Shown: positions 1 to 9,619, counted from the first letter of the stretch. The stretch is 64,000 bases of DNA from Gemmata palustris (GCF_017939745.1 NZ_JAGKQQ010000001.1:806001-870000), one strand, 5' to 3'. Translations and numbers: made by a program. The notes: generated by a model from the sequence alone, not told the origin.

Positions 1-327
1 TTTCCACTGCGAGCACCGTTGCGCGATCCTGCGGGAAAGGGATGTGCGGCCCGTTTCTGGGCAGATCTTGGCAGAGAAGACGGACACAAAGAAACCGCTG
101 GCGTCGGGCTCGAATCTGCACTCGTGTCGCCGGGTGATTCCGGCTGCGTTGCTGTCACGGAATCCGTCACGGAAAAGGGTGTGAAACGGGCCATTCCGTG
201 ACAAATGTGCGATCCGTGCGATGACGCAAGTGCCTGCTGATTCAATAGCTTAGGGGAATTGAATTTTCGGCGGTGACATTGGGGACGTGGTTCAGTTCGA
301 GAAGGTTTAGTGTGCCGTTCGCGCGGT
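1..327. other. Intergenic, no gene supported
   Basis: No convincing gene is seen before the end of the minus-strand patatin gene. The small open frames lack recognisable domains. The stretch contains a 10-bp perfect inverted repeat (arms 153-162 and 193-202, core GTCACGGAAT), which could form a hairpin of about 50 nt. Its role is unknown. Confidence 0.5.
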
Positions 328-1602
328 CTATCGGTCCACGGGGGCTGGGGGCTTTTCGTGCGGGGCGCGCGTCAGCCGCGTGCCCGCCCGTTGGGCCAGG
401 GTCTCGCCGTCGGCGGTTCCGGGCGGACCCGGGCGCCACGCGGTCCCCGCGAGCACTTGTCGGCGCCCCTCCTTGAACATCCGCGTCATCTCGGACGGAT
501 CGAACTCGGTGCTCGACGAGGGGGCGGGAAAATCTGCCGGGAGTGCCGCCAAATGGTAGTTCATCCCGGCTACCATCGCAGTCATGTACAGCTTGGTTAA
601 TTCGGCACGCGTTTCGGCGTAAATCAGGGTGGACACGCTTCCGGCGGCGATCTTCAGCACCCGCGGCCGGACCACTTCTGCGTCGGCAAACAACTTACCG
701 GCCACAATCACATACAGGTCCGATCCATACAGGAACTCGGCCGGGGGCCGGAGCCGCAGTTCGGGAGGCACCTGTGGCGGGCGGAAGAACACGTTCTGCG
801 TCACCCCGCCGTCCACGTGGCGCTCGACCAGGCGCCGGCCGTCCACGTCCACCGGGACTTCGACCGGCGGGAAGAAGGCGGGAATTGCGGCCGACGCCAG
901 GAGCAGTTTGGCGATCAAATCCCGGCACCACGGTTCGCCCCGCGCGGCGATGGCCCCGAGATCCCAGACGACGGGTCGGCGCCCCTCCAGATCGGTCGTG
1001 CCGATGTAGAGTCGGCGCCCCTTTTGGTGCTCGGCGGCCAACCGGGACACCGCTTCGGGGGTGAGCACGCGGTCGATCTGCCGGGCCAACGGCGCGTTGT
1101 CGGCGAGCGCATCGGACCAAAGGCTCCGCACCCCGCGCCGGCGGGTGTAGATGTCCTCGGTGCGGAGGCTCGTGTAGACGCGCCGCAGTTCGCCGTCGAA
1201 CTCCGGACCCAGGAACGCCAGGACCGCGACCAGCGCGCCGGTACTCACGCCCGTCACCGCATCGAACGCGGGGCGCGTGCCGCCCTCGCTCCAACCGACC
1301 AGGAGCCCCGCCTGGTACGCCCCGTATGCCCCACCCCCGGACAGGGCCAGGCAGGTCTTGCGCCCCGGCAGTTTGGTCGGGCGTTGGGCCGCGCGGATGC
1401 GCTCGCCCACGCGAAAAATGTCACGGTCCACGGGCAGAGAGGGGCTGTCGCCGTACCCGGTTGGGTCGATCAATTCGGCCGGCGGGATTCCGGCGCTCGT
1501 TGGTGTGGGTCCGCCGGACGGGGACTGGCACCCGACCAACGCAATAACGGCGGCGAGTGCCACGATTGTGGTCCGGGCTGCGAAAAACGGCATTGCACTC
1601 AC
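328..1602 (-). CDS. Patatin-like phospholipase lipoprotein (copy A)
   Basis: Predicted 424-residue acyl hydrolase of the patatin family, probably anchored to a membrane as a lipoprotein. The N-terminus has a hydrophobic stretch ending in a lipobox-like LVGC with Cys25. The oxyanion-hole glycine motif GGGAYG is at about residues 89-94. The nucleophile motif GVSTG carries Ser120, and the catalytic DGG carries Asp264, so the Ser-Asp dyad is intact. A closely similar paralogue lies at 6336-7724 in the opposite orientation, with shared blocks such as GRRLYIGTT and VVWDLGA. Family members hydrolyse phospholipids or other acyl esters; the substrate here is unknown. The gene stands alone, upstream of and divergent from rlmN. 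Confidence 0.85.
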   Translation of the reverse strand: MSAMPFFAARTTIVALAAVIALVGCQSPSGGPTPTSAGIPPAELIDPTGYGDSPSLPVDRDIFRVGERIRAAQRPTKLPGRKTCLALSGGGAYGAYQAGLLVGWSEGGTRPAFDAVTGVSTGALVAVLAFLGPEFDGELRRVYTSLRTEDIYTRRRGVRSLWSDALADNAPLARQIDRVLTPEAVSRLAAEHQKGRRLYIGTTDLEGRRPVVWDLGAIAARGEPWCRDLIAKLLLASAAIPAFFPPVEVPVDVDGRRLVERHVDGGVTQNVFFRPPQVPPELRLRPPAEFLYGSDLYVIVAGKLFADAEVVRPRVLKIAAGSVSTLIYAETRAELTKLYMTAMVAGMNYHLAALPADFPAPSSSTEFDPSEMTRMFKEGRRQVLAGTAWRPGPPGTADGETLAQRAGTRLTRAPHEKPPAPVDR

Positions 1603-1986
1603 TTCACGGGGCGGTGGTCGCGCGGCAGTTCGACGGGGAGTGATCGACCGGCCCGTAACGCTACTTATCGGCCCCCTGGCGCCATTTCTTCACGCACGTG
1701 TTCCCCACCGATTTTGCACCCCTTCACCAATCTCACAGCCGTCGAGCGTTTCGCCGGGCCGTGGCCGAGCACGCGATCGGTCGGTTGCGCCGGTTCCGGG
1801 CCGTGATACACGTCAACCGGCACGCGCGGATGAGGGAGCGAGATCCGGTTCCGGGCCACCGCCGAATTGGTCAACCGGATGCTCGACCGCCGAACTGCCT
1901 CCGTGACGGATGTGCGGAAGGGCACTGCTGAGACGTCTTGCCCGATTTGCTTCCCCGATTCCGCTCGGCGCGCTAGAATAACAGCT

Positions 1987-3111
1987 ATGTCTGCAACGCT
2001 ACCGCTTCTTGCCTCCGATGTGCCCGCGGGCGCCAGCCCCGCGCCCCTCAAACCCGGCATCCTCGATGTGCCGACCGACACGCTGCGCGCGTGGCTCCAG
2101 GAGCGCGGACAGCCGCTCATGCGCGTGGGCCAAATTCGGCGCCAAGTCCTCGCGAGCCGGGCGACGACGTTTGAAGCTATGTCCGATCTGCCCAAACAGT
2201 TGCGGGCGGAACTGGCCGAATCCTTCAGCGCGTTCTCCATGCGCGTCGAGCGGCACCTGTTCGCCAAGGACGACACGCACAAACTCGTCCTGCGGCTCGC
2301 CGACGATCGGATGATCGAAGCGGTCCTCATCCAGGACGACGGCCGCGCGACCGCGTGTATCAGCACGCAAGTCGGCTGCGGGATGGGTTGCGTGTTCTGT
2401 GCCAGCGGATTAAACGGCGTTGTGCGGAACTTAACGACCGGCGAGATGCTCGAACAACTCGTGATGCTCCGCAACCTGACGGACGCGAACAGCACGAACC
2501 CGGACCGGGCGCCGCGATTAACGAACGTCGTCGTGATGGGCATGGGCGAGCCGCTCGCAAATCTGGAGAACCTGCTCGACGCGCTCGCGGTCGCGGGCGA
2601 CAAGAACGGGCTGGGCATCGGCGCCCGGCACGTCACGATCTCGACCGTGGGATTGCCCGCCAAGATTCGCAAGCTCGCGGAGAGCGGTAAACAGTACAGC
2701 CTCGCGGTGTCGCTGCACGCCCCGACCGACGACCTCCGCACGCGGATCGTGCCGACTAATGACAAAACGGGCCTGGACGCGATCCTCGCCGCGGCCGACG
2801 AGTTCTATGAGAAAACCGGCCGGCAAGTGACCTATGAATACGTTGTTCTCGGTGGGCTGAACGACCAGGCCCAACACGCGCGGCAACTCGCGGGGCTGCT
2901 CACGCGGCGCAAGGCGCACGTGAACCTGATCCCGTGGAACGACGTGGAGGGGCTGCCGTACCGCCGCCCGCAGGACGCGGACCTTCAGTACCTGATCGAT
3001 ACGCTCCGCAAGGGGGGCATCAGTGTGAAGGTTCGCAAGCGCAAAGGGTCCGAGATCGACGCCGCGTGCGGCCAACTGCGCCGGAAAGTCGAGAGCGGCC
3101 AGCCGGTGTGA
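1987..3111 (+). CDS. rlmN: 23S rRNA (adenine(2503)-C(2))-methyltransferase RlmN
   Basis: Radical SAM enzyme that methylates C2 of A2503 in 23S rRNA and A37 of some tRNAs. The radical SAM cysteines appear as CGMGCVFC (Cys131, 135, 138). The VVMGMGEPL motif follows, and the C-terminal IDAACGQL holds the methyl-carrying cysteine expected in RlmN. The open frame extends upstream to 1867, but the extension is not family-like; ATG 1987 gives 374 residues, the usual length. The stop codon is immediately followed by a GTG in the sigma factor frame, so the downstream gene may be co-transcribed. Confidence 0.93.
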   Translation: MSATLPLLASDVPAGASPAPLKPGILDVPTDTLRAWLQERGQPLMRVGQIRRQVLASRATTFEAMSDLPKQLRAELAESFSAFSMRVERHLFAKDDTHKLVLRLADDRMIEAVLIQDDGRATACISTQVGCGMGCVFCASGLNGVVRNLTTGEMLEQLVMLRNLTDANSTNPDRAPRLTNVVVMGMGEPLANLENLLDALAVAGDKNGLGIGARHVTISTVGLPAKIRKLAESGKQYSLAVSLHAPTDDLRTRIVPTNDKTGLDAILAAADEFYEKTGRQVTYEYVVLGGLNDQAQHARQLAGLLTRRKAHVNLIPWNDVEGLPYRRPQDADLQYLIDTLRKGGISVKVRKRKGSEIDAACGQLRRKVESGQPV

Positions 3112-3198
3112 GTGAACCGGCTCTTATCGGACACGAACGGGCCGCTCGGCCCAGTAGTCAAGGACCGGCCGGTATCAACCGCCGGGCGCGGGGGGCGG

Positions 3199-3882
3199 AT
3201 GGCGATCGGTCACACCAGCGCGCAGATGGCGCTCCGCGACCCGGACATCCGGCTCATGCTGCTGGTCCGGGACGACGACACATCCGCGTTCGGTGAACTG
3301 GTGGAGCGGTTCCAACATCGCCTCGTGGCGGTTATGCACCACATCGTGGGCAGTGCGGAGGAGGCCGAAGACCTCGCGCAAGAAGTCTTCCTCCGGGTCT
3401 ATCGCACGCGCAAGAAGTACACGCCAAAAGCCAAGTTCTCGACCTGGCTGTTCACCATCGCCAATAACCTCGCGCTAAACACCCTTCGCGACCGGAAGCG
3501 CCGGCCCGTCATGCCGTTAGAAGTGCGGGACTCGGGGCCGCTCGGCCCGCGCCCCACCGAGGCCCTCGCCCCCACGCGCGACGACCCGCCCGCCCACAAC
3601 CTTCAGCAGCAGGAACTCGCCGACGTGATTCGGACCGCGCTCGACGGCCTCAACGAGCGCCAGCGGATGGCGATCGTCCTCAACAAGTTCGAGGACATGA
3701 ACTATTCCGACATCGCGGACGTTATGGGGCTGACCACGAAAGCGGTGAAATCGTTATTAAGTCGCGCCCGGAGCAAGCTGCGCGAGGCCCTTCAGGGTTA
3801 TATTTACATGGACGGGGAAGTACCTCCGGCCGAAGATGCCGAGGTACCGGGGGAGAGCGTGACCGGGGACGCGGACCAGTAG
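3199..3882 (+). CDS. ECF-type RNA polymerase sigma factor
   Basis: Extracytoplasmic-function sigma factor of about 227 residues. Region 2 is clear: FGELVERFQHRL, then EEAEDLAQEVFLRVYR, then FSTWLFTIANNLALN. Region 4 has LNERQRMAIVLNKFEDMNYSDI followed by a helix-turn-helix and SLLSRARSKLRE. ATG 3199 is chosen because a G-rich stretch precedes it and region 2 follows at the usual distance; a GTG at 3112, directly after the rlmN stop, would add 29 residues. The neighbour starting at 3891 looks like its membrane anti-sigma factor, so the pair probably forms a signalling unit. The signal is unknown. Confidence 0.9.
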   Translation: MAIGHTSAQMALRDPDIRLMLLVRDDDTSAFGELVERFQHRLVAVMHHIVGSAEEAEDLAQEVFLRVYRTRKKYTPKAKFSTWLFTIANNLALNTLRDRKRRPVMPLEVRDSGPLGPRPTEALAPTRDDPPAHNLQQQELADVIRTALDGLNERQRMAIVLNKFEDMNYSDIADVMGLTTKAVKSLLSRARSKLREALQGYIYMDGEVPPAEDAEVPGESVTGDADQ

Positions 3883-3890
3883 CGGGGGCG

Positions 3891-5636
3891 ATGATGGCTT
3901 CCGAGAACACGGAAATTGAAGACGGCCCCGCGCCCGATCCGTTCGAGGCCGAGTTGGTCGCGTACCTGGACGGCGAACTGGACGCGCCCGCCGCGCGCAA
4001 GGTCGAAGCGCGGCTCGCGGCGGACCCGGAGGCGCGTGCCCGAGCCGCGGCGCTGAAGAAGTCCTTTGATTTACTCGATTACCTTCCTAAACCCGAGCCG
4101 TCGGCGAACTTTACGACGCGCACGCTCGAACTGCTTCCCCCGGTCAAGTCCCCCGCGTCGCGCACGGCCGGAACCACCTCCGTCCGGGCGGTCGGTTCAA
4201 AATTCGGTCCGACCGCGAACGTTTCCACTTCAATGCCGGTCGTGCTCTTTGATGATGAAGCGCCGGCAACTGGTCGGCGCTCGCGCCCACTACTGCGCGC
4301 GGCGGGGGTAACCGCCGCGATCGTGGTGTTCGCCGTGCTGGGGTACTTCGCAACCGCGGCGGCGCGGCCCTTTTTCTTCCCCGCACGCGACGAGGGCACG
4401 AAGCACGACCCCGACGCGCGCGTAATCGAGAACCTCCCACTGTTTGCGGTGGCCGACGACATCGCGTTCGTTCAGGACCTCGCGAAGCCGGAACTGTTCG
4501 GCGACGAACCGGCGGTCGTTTACGACGTGAGCCTCAAAATCCCGCACGGTGACACGGCCGACAAGCCGACCGGCAAGCAGTTCGAGGCGCTCGCCAAGTC
4601 GTTCCGCGCGCTCCCACCAACCCGCCAGGCCGAGATCGTGAAGCTCGATCAGGAGCTTTACGCGAAAGAGCCGCGGGAGCGCGACCGCCTGTTCCGCGCG
4701 CTGGAAGCGTTCGCCGTGTGGCTCGATCGGCTCCCGGACGCGGACCGGCGCGGCGTGCTGGGCGCTGCCACCCCGCACCTCCGGCGCGAGGTGGTCCGCG
4801 ATCTGCGTGAGCAGCAGTGGCTGGACGCGCTCCCAACGGCACTGCGCAAGAAAGTGGACACGCTGACGAGCGCGAACGAGAAGGCCGAACTCATCAAGCA
4901 GTGGAAGGATGACGAGGCGGTGCGCCGCGACCGGCTCGCGTTCGTGCGCCAGCACGCAGAGGCGTTCGCGGCGAACAAGTCGCCGTGGCCGTTCGACACC
5001 GAGGCCGGGCGCAAAGAGGTGATGGAATTCGCGCAGTCGGTTTTCCGCGTGGACGACACAAAGCGCGGCCGGTTGTCGCCCGATCAACTGGCCGAGTACC
5101 GGCGCACGCTCGAACTCGCCCGGCGCGACGGCACTTGGGCCTGGTACGGGTTGACCGTTTACGAACTCAGTCGGCTGCACCCGTACCTGCCCGAACCGGC
5201 AGAAGCGAAACAGATGATTACCGAGCCGAACGACTTGCCGGAATTATACGCGCGCGCGACGACGAAGAAGGGGGGCGCGAGCCGGCTCAAACCGAACACG
5301 TTCGGGAAGTGGCCCGAGTTCCCACTGGAAGTGCTGAAGGACGTGCCGCTGGGTAAGTTCGGACCGCCCAACTTCCCGCAACTCGGCCCGGCCCGACTCA
5401 GTGAGTTCAAAGAACCTGTGCGAACCTTTGCGACGAAGGAACTGTTCCCCAAACTGACCAGCGAGGAGAGGGGGGCGCTGCGGTTCTTTGAAGGCAAGTG
5501 GCCCGAGTACCCGCGCGAACTCGTGCGCTACGCGACCAAATACGACCTCTCCGTGCCCGGTGTCACGCTCCCGGGTTCCCCGAAGAAGTGGGACGCGACT
5601 TACGGCGCGCCTGCCATTGCGCGCCCCTCTCATTGA
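3891..5636 (+). CDS. Large membrane anti-sigma factor-like protein
   Basis: Protein of 581 residues starting 8 nt after the sigma factor stop. The N-terminus (ELVAYLDGELDAPAARKVEARL, then AADPEARARAAALKKS) resembles the cytosolic anti-sigma domain common next to planctomycete ECF sigma factors. No HxxxCxxC zinc motif is visible. One transmembrane helix follows at about residues 140-163 (AAGVTAAIVVFAVLGYFAT). About 400 residues then form a charged domain rich in Arg, Lys, Glu and Pro that I do not recognise. By context it probably binds the sigma factor and senses an extracytoplasmic cue. A second ATG lies one codon downstream. The long C-terminal part is unusual for an anti-sigma factor. Confidence 0.7.
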   Translation: MMASENTEIEDGPAPDPFEAELVAYLDGELDAPAARKVEARLAADPEARARAAALKKSFDLLDYLPKPEPSANFTTRTLELLPPVKSPASRTAGTTSVRAVGSKFGPTANVSTSMPVVLFDDEAPATGRRSRPLLRAAGVTAAIVVFAVLGYFATAAARPFFFPARDEGTKHDPDARVIENLPLFAVADDIAFVQDLAKPELFGDEPAVVYDVSLKIPHGDTADKPTGKQFEALAKSFRALPPTRQAEIVKLDQELYAKEPRERDRLFRALEAFAVWLDRLPDADRRGVLGAATPHLRREVVRDLREQQWLDALPTALRKKVDTLTSANEKAELIKQWKDDEAVRRDRLAFVRQHAEAFAANKSPWPFDTEAGRKEVMEFAQSVFRVDDTKRGRLSPDQLAEYRRTLELARRDGTWAWYGLTVYELSRLHPYLPEPAEAKQMITEPNDLPELYARATTKKGGASRLKPNTFGKWPEFPLEVLKDVPLGKFGPPNFPQLGPARLSEFKEPVRTFATKELFPKLTSEERGALRFFEGKWPEYPRELVRYATKYDLSVPGVTLPGSPKKWDATYGAPAIARPSH

Positions 5637-5646
5637 TGGGCGCGCG

Positions 5647-6075
5647 ATGAGTGACTCGTGGGTGTTCTGGGCACTTCTCTCCGCCGCGTTCGCGGCAGCG
5701 ACGGCCGTTCTCGCGAAGGCCGGTTCCGACGGCATCGATCCCGACCTCGCCACGCTCGTTCGCACCGCGGTTGTGCTCGTCTGTTTGCTCGTCCTCGTCA
5801 CAGCCACCGGGAAGTGGAACACGTCCGAACCGTTGCCCCGGCGCACGGTGGCGCTGCTGGTGCTGTCCGGTTTCGCAACGGGCGCGTCGTGGGTGTGCTA
5901 CTTCCGCGCGCTGAAGGCCGGTGAAGTATCGAAGGTTGCGCCGGTGGACAAACTGAGCGTGGTGCTGGTCGCGGTGTTCGCGGTGGTGTTCTTGCGCGAG
6001 CGGTTGGGCGTTCGCGAGTGGACCGGCATCGGACTGGTTACCGCCGGCGTCGTTGTGCTCGTGCTGAAGCGGTGA
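5647..6075 (+). CDS. EamA-family small transporter (DMT superfamily)
   Basis: Hydrophobic protein of 142 residues with about five membrane segments, matching a single EamA half-domain. The last part, VFLRERLGVREWTGIGLVTAG, is the typical EamA C-terminal signature. One-domain members usually act as dimers and export small metabolites or drugs; the substrate cannot be read here. It begins 10 nt after the anti-sigma stop in the same direction, so it may share that transcript. Confidence 0.82.
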   Translation: MSDSWVFWALLSAAFAAATAVLAKAGSDGIDPDLATLVRTAVVLVCLLVLVTATGKWNTSEPLPRRTVALLVLSGFATGASWVCYFRALKAGEVSKVAPVDKLSVVLVAVFAVVFLRERLGVREWTGIGLVTAGVVVLVLKR

Positions 6076-6335
6076 CACGTGTTGCCAGCCGCCCGCCGGG
6101 TTCGCTCCGCGCCGGCCGGCCGCGGACCATTTCCTCGGTTGAATTCGAGCGGTTTCCTCTTGCTCTCGAAGGGCATCGGCGTTAAGTGCCCCTTGTTCCC
6201 GATGTTCTCCTGAGCCGAATTGCACCCGACGGCGTGGGCAAGGGGGCAGGGCGAAGGCGTCGGCGCGGCGCGATCGGTGCGGTTGTGGCCCGATTCCGTC
6301 GCGAAGTTTTGCACCCAGTCTTTCGGAAGTCGCGT

Positions 6336-7724
6336 ATGGTCCGCACGTTCGCCGGCGGGCTACTGTTCGCCGCCATTCTGAGCCTGGTGCTCGGCCCGTC
6401 TTTCGGGTGCCAGTACAAGGCGATGGAGCCTTCACCAGCGGCCGCCGGGATCAACACGCGCGATTTGATCGACCCCGCTTCCCAGGCCGAGGCCGAAGAA
6501 CTCACGCCCACGGGCCAACTCGCTGAGACGGCCGAACGGCTGCGCAAAGATCGCCAGAAGAAGCTCGAAGAGCAGTCCAAGAAGGAGGGCGGAACGGCCA
6601 CCACGAAGCCGAACCGCAACGTCCTCTGCCTGTCCGGTGGCGGGTCGTTCGGGGCGTACTCGGCGGGCGTTTTGGTGGGGTGGTCGGAGCGCGGGGACCG
6701 CCCGCAATTTGACGTGGTGACCGGGATCAGCACCGGCGCTCTCATTGCCCCGTTCGCGTTCTTGGGGCCGAAGTACGACGGGCAACTGAAGCGGTTTTAC
6801 ACGGAGCTCGAGAGCCGCGACTTGTACCGACTGCGCCCGCTGCGCGCACTTTTTAGCGAGTCGTTCGCCGACACCGCGCCGATGGCCGCGCAGATCGATG
6901 CCTTCCTGACGCCCGAAGCAATGGCGGATCTGGCGGACGCGCACCGCAAAGGTCGGCGCCTGTACGTGGGGACGACCGAGGAAGAGGGCAAGCAGTTCGT
7001 CGTCTGGGACCTCGGCGCGATGGCCGTCCGGAACGGTCCCGGGGATCGCGCGCTGATGAAAAAAGTGCTCCTCGGTTCTGCGGCCCCGGCGGGGTTCTTC
7101 CCCGCGGCCAAGATCGAGGTGTCCGTGAACGGTGCCCTGTACACCGAGCGGCACGTGGACGGCGGGGTGTCGCAGTCCGTGTTCTTCCGCCCCCCGTATG
7201 TGCCCCCGTCGGAGCGGTCGGACGTGGCTGCGCGGGATCTGGCGGGCACCAAAGTGTACGTGATCGTGGCCGGGAAGATGTATGCGGACCCGGAAGTGAT
7301 TCGGCCGTGGTCCCTGGCTCAAGCCGGGAAAAGCGTTTCCACGCTGATCTACGCGCAGACGCGCGGCGACCTCCAGCGCCTGTACACGGTCTGTTTACTC
7401 ACGGGAATGGATTACTACGTCTCGGCCATTCCCCAGGCGTACCCGGCCCCGCTGTCGAGCACGGAGTTCAAACCGGTCGTGATGACCGCCATGTTCGAGG
7501 AGGGGCGGCGGGTGATCGCTTCCCAGGAACCGTGGCGCACGCTACCGCCCGGGGTCGGCCCGGGGGAAAGTACGCTGAGTCGGGCCGGACCGTGGTTGGA
7601 GTTCCAGCAGCGGGGGCCGCTACTGCCGATCGGCGGGCGGAAGGGGCTATCGATTTCGCCGCGGTACCCGGTCTCGGATCGCGGGAGCATCCCGACCGGT
7701 CCGCTCCAACCGCCGGAGAAATGA
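6336..7724 (+). CDS. Patatin-like phospholipase lipoprotein (copy B)
   Basis: Paralogue of the gene at 328-1602, 462 residues from ATG 6336. The frame is open back to 6186, but 6336 places a signal peptide directly at the N-terminus, ending in LGPSFGC with lipobox Cys25. A Lys/Glu-rich linker at about residues 66-90 separates the anchor from the domain. The glycine-rich loop GGGSFG starts near residue 101, the nucleophile motif GISTG has Ser132, and DGG has Asp275. All catalytic elements are present. Two inverted paralogues only about 5 kb apart suggest a local duplication. Substrate unknown. Confidence 0.85.
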   Translation: MVRTFAGGLLFAAILSLVLGPSFGCQYKAMEPSPAAAGINTRDLIDPASQAEAEELTPTGQLAETAERLRKDRQKKLEEQSKKEGGTATTKPNRNVLCLSGGGSFGAYSAGVLVGWSERGDRPQFDVVTGISTGALIAPFAFLGPKYDGQLKRFYTELESRDLYRLRPLRALFSESFADTAPMAAQIDAFLTPEAMADLADAHRKGRRLYVGTTEEEGKQFVVWDLGAMAVRNGPGDRALMKKVLLGSAAPAGFFPAAKIEVSVNGALYTERHVDGGVSQSVFFRPPYVPPSERSDVAARDLAGTKVYVIVAGKMYADPEVIRPWSLAQAGKSVSTLIYAQTRGDLQRLYTVCLLTGMDYYVSAIPQAYPAPLSSTEFKPVVMTAMFEEGRRVIASQEPWRTLPPGVGPGESTLSRAGPWLEFQQRGPLLPIGGRKGLSISPRYPVSDRGSIPTGPLQPPEK

Positions 7725-7780
7725 TCGGTTCGCACCCCGCGCTGTGATCCAGAAACGCGCGGGGTGGATGTTGCGAAGTG

Positions 7781-9196
7781 CTACTTCTCCAAGCCCAGGA
7801 ACCGCTGGTTGGAGTCGAATCGGCCCGTGAACGGCTTGTCCTTCAGGTAGTTCGCGCGCGTGTGCCGGACGATGCCCCTGCCCGTGATCGCGACGAGCAT
7901 CTCCTCGGGGTGCAGTTCGGAGGCGAGTTGCGCGTCCGCCTCACCGAGAATCACGCGCCAACTGTGGCGCGATGCGTGACCCGGTACGCCGAACGCCTGG
8001 AGCACCGCCGCATTGTTTACGAGCGCTTCCCAGTTGTTCGGGTAGAGCTTCATCATCTGGCTGAGGTCCTGCCAGAACGTCCACAACTGGAGCCCGTACC
8101 CGCGGAGCAGCGAGACGGCTTGGGGCAGCAAGTCGAGCGATCCGAGTTGCGCCGCTTCGTCCAACAAAAAGAGGGTGCGCTGTTTCGGGAGCTTGGTGCG
8201 GCGCATCACTACTGTTAAAAGCGTGACCACCCACAACCGCAGTAGCGCCCGGTGGCTGTGCAGTTTTTCCGGTGGGAGCACGAGGTAAATCGTCATCGGC
8301 TTGTTGTGGAGGAGGTCGTTCAGGTCGAACGTGGACCGCTCCAGGCACCGCCCGACGGCGGTGCTGCCCAAGCACTTTACGAACGTGGTCGCGGTGGTGC
8401 GGATGCACGGGCGCGTCTTGTCGGACGGGGCCGCGAGGTACGCGATGAACTCGTCGCGCGCCAGCGGCGACATCGTTTTCTTCCGCGTGTCGAGCGCGAC
8501 CGCGAGCGTGTAGTCGAGGTCGTCGTTGTAGAGCAGTTCGCGGAGCGTGCAGAGGTTCCGCTTGTCCGGCGGGGAGCTGGTCGCGACGTCCGCGATGAGG
8601 CCCGACACCAGCCCGCGGCCCGTGTCTTCCCAGTACCGGTCGGTGCTGAACTCGTGGCCCACCGCGAGTTGCGCCGCGAGCATTTCGGCGTCCGATTCCG
8701 GGTCCGATCCCGGAACGTGGAACAAATCAAAGGGGTTGAGCTTGTCGCCCTTGTCCTTTCCCGTGACCAGCCCGAACGGGTCGAGGACGACCACCTGCTG
8801 GCCCATCTCGCGCCGGCGCCGGGCCGTGACCTGGTAGTTCTCGCCCTTGACGTCGGTGACGATGACCGAGCCGGGGTACGTCAACAGCGCCGGGATGATC
8901 GCGCCGACGCCCTTGCCCGCGCCGGTGGGCGCGATCGTGAGCAGGTGCCCGTCGCCCCCGTATGTGAGCGCGGGCGCTTCGGCCGCGTCGATGTGCGCGG
9001 ACCGGAAGCCGAGGGTGGCTTTGTGCGCCGTGCCTTCCCAGCCGAGAAAGAGGGCGGAGCCGTCGTCCGGGAGCTTCGTGGCCGGTTCAGGCCGGGGCTG
9101 CTTCTTGACCGGGCCGCGTGCGCGCGACGGCTTCTTGGCCGCGCGCGGCGCGGCCTGTTTGGGGCCATCGGTCGGTACTTCGGCCGGGTCGAACAT
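7781..9196 (-). CDS. TraG/VirD4-type conjugative coupling ATPase
   Basis: ATPase of 471 residues of the type IV coupling protein family (TraG/TraM recognition domain). Walker A is APTGAGKGVG, followed by VIVTDVKGENY, typical of VirD4/TraG proteins; Walker B is TLFLLDEAAQLG. The start at 9196 has an AGGAG ribosome site; an upstream ATG at 9271 would add a non-family tail. The N-terminus is basic and Pro/Ala-rich, and no transmembrane helices are evident, unlike classical VirD4. No relaxase, pilus or other secretion genes are nearby. The protein may pump DNA or may have another chromosomal role. Confidence 0.85.
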   Translation of the reverse strand: MFDPAEVPTDGPKQAAPRAAKKPSRARGPVKKQPRPEPATKLPDDGSALFLGWEGTAHKATLGFRSAHIDAAEAPALTYGGDGHLLTIAPTGAGKGVGAIIPALLTYPGSVIVTDVKGENYQVTARRRREMGQQVVVLDPFGLVTGKDKGDKLNPFDLFHVPGSDPESDAEMLAAQLAVGHEFSTDRYWEDTGRGLVSGLIADVATSSPPDKRNLCTLRELLYNDDLDYTLAVALDTRKKTMSPLARDEFIAYLAAPSDKTRPCIRTTATTFVKCLGSTAVGRCLERSTFDLNDLLHNKPMTIYLVLPPEKLHSHRALLRLWVVTLLTVVMRRTKLPKQRTLFLLDEAAQLGSLDLLPQAVSLLRGYGLQLWTFWQDLSQMMKLYPNNWEALVNNAAVLQAFGVPGHASRHSWRVILGEADAQLASELHPEEMLVAITGRGIVRHTRANYLKDKPFTGRFDSNQRFLGLEK

Positions 9197-9619
9197 GGGC
9201 TGCTCCTGCGTGAGCGGCAAGACGAGTCTCCTGGTCCCAGTGACGGCGGAACTCGTACACGAATCGCTCACCCATAATACGCGAAAGCCGGTCTCACTTT
9301 GCTCGGATTTCGCGACTCGCCCCGAACTTACAGCGGGACGACCCGGGTGGACGTTTCTTTTGTGCCTAACTCACGTTACGTTTATTAGCATCTTTTTGGG
9401 GCACCGGTCCCAGACCGGTAAACCGGGCCGCGCGCTTTCCGTTTGCTGTTTTGTGGCGTGGTGGGCTACTGTTTGAGATGGGGCCACAAGAAAACAAACC
9501 GAATCGATTTTGGGTTGATGTGATGATAACTCGCCCGCGATGCACCCGCGAGGCCAGATGTGAAATACCCCGGGCCGATGAACTCACGGTCCCGGGGCAT
9601 CTCGCCGTTCACCACGTGC
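9197..9619. other. Intergenic between ATPase and cytochrome genes
   Basis: No coding region is supported here. The right end carries a likely terminator of the minus-strand cytochrome gene (listed separately). The left end should hold the promoter of the minus-strand ATPase gene, but I cannot define it. Confidence 0.5.
9566..9599 (-). terminator. Hairpin downstream of cytochrome gene
   Basis: Inverted arms CCCCGGG (9568-9574) and CCCGGGG (9591-9597) lie 20-50 nt after the stop of the minus-strand cytochrome gene. The stem is GC-rich, but the following U-tract is weak, so this is only a probable terminator. Confidence 0.35.

Noticed and set aside
1867-1986. Longer N-terminus of RlmN
   Set aside because: The extra 40 residues are not family-like and would place the start far from the expected position.
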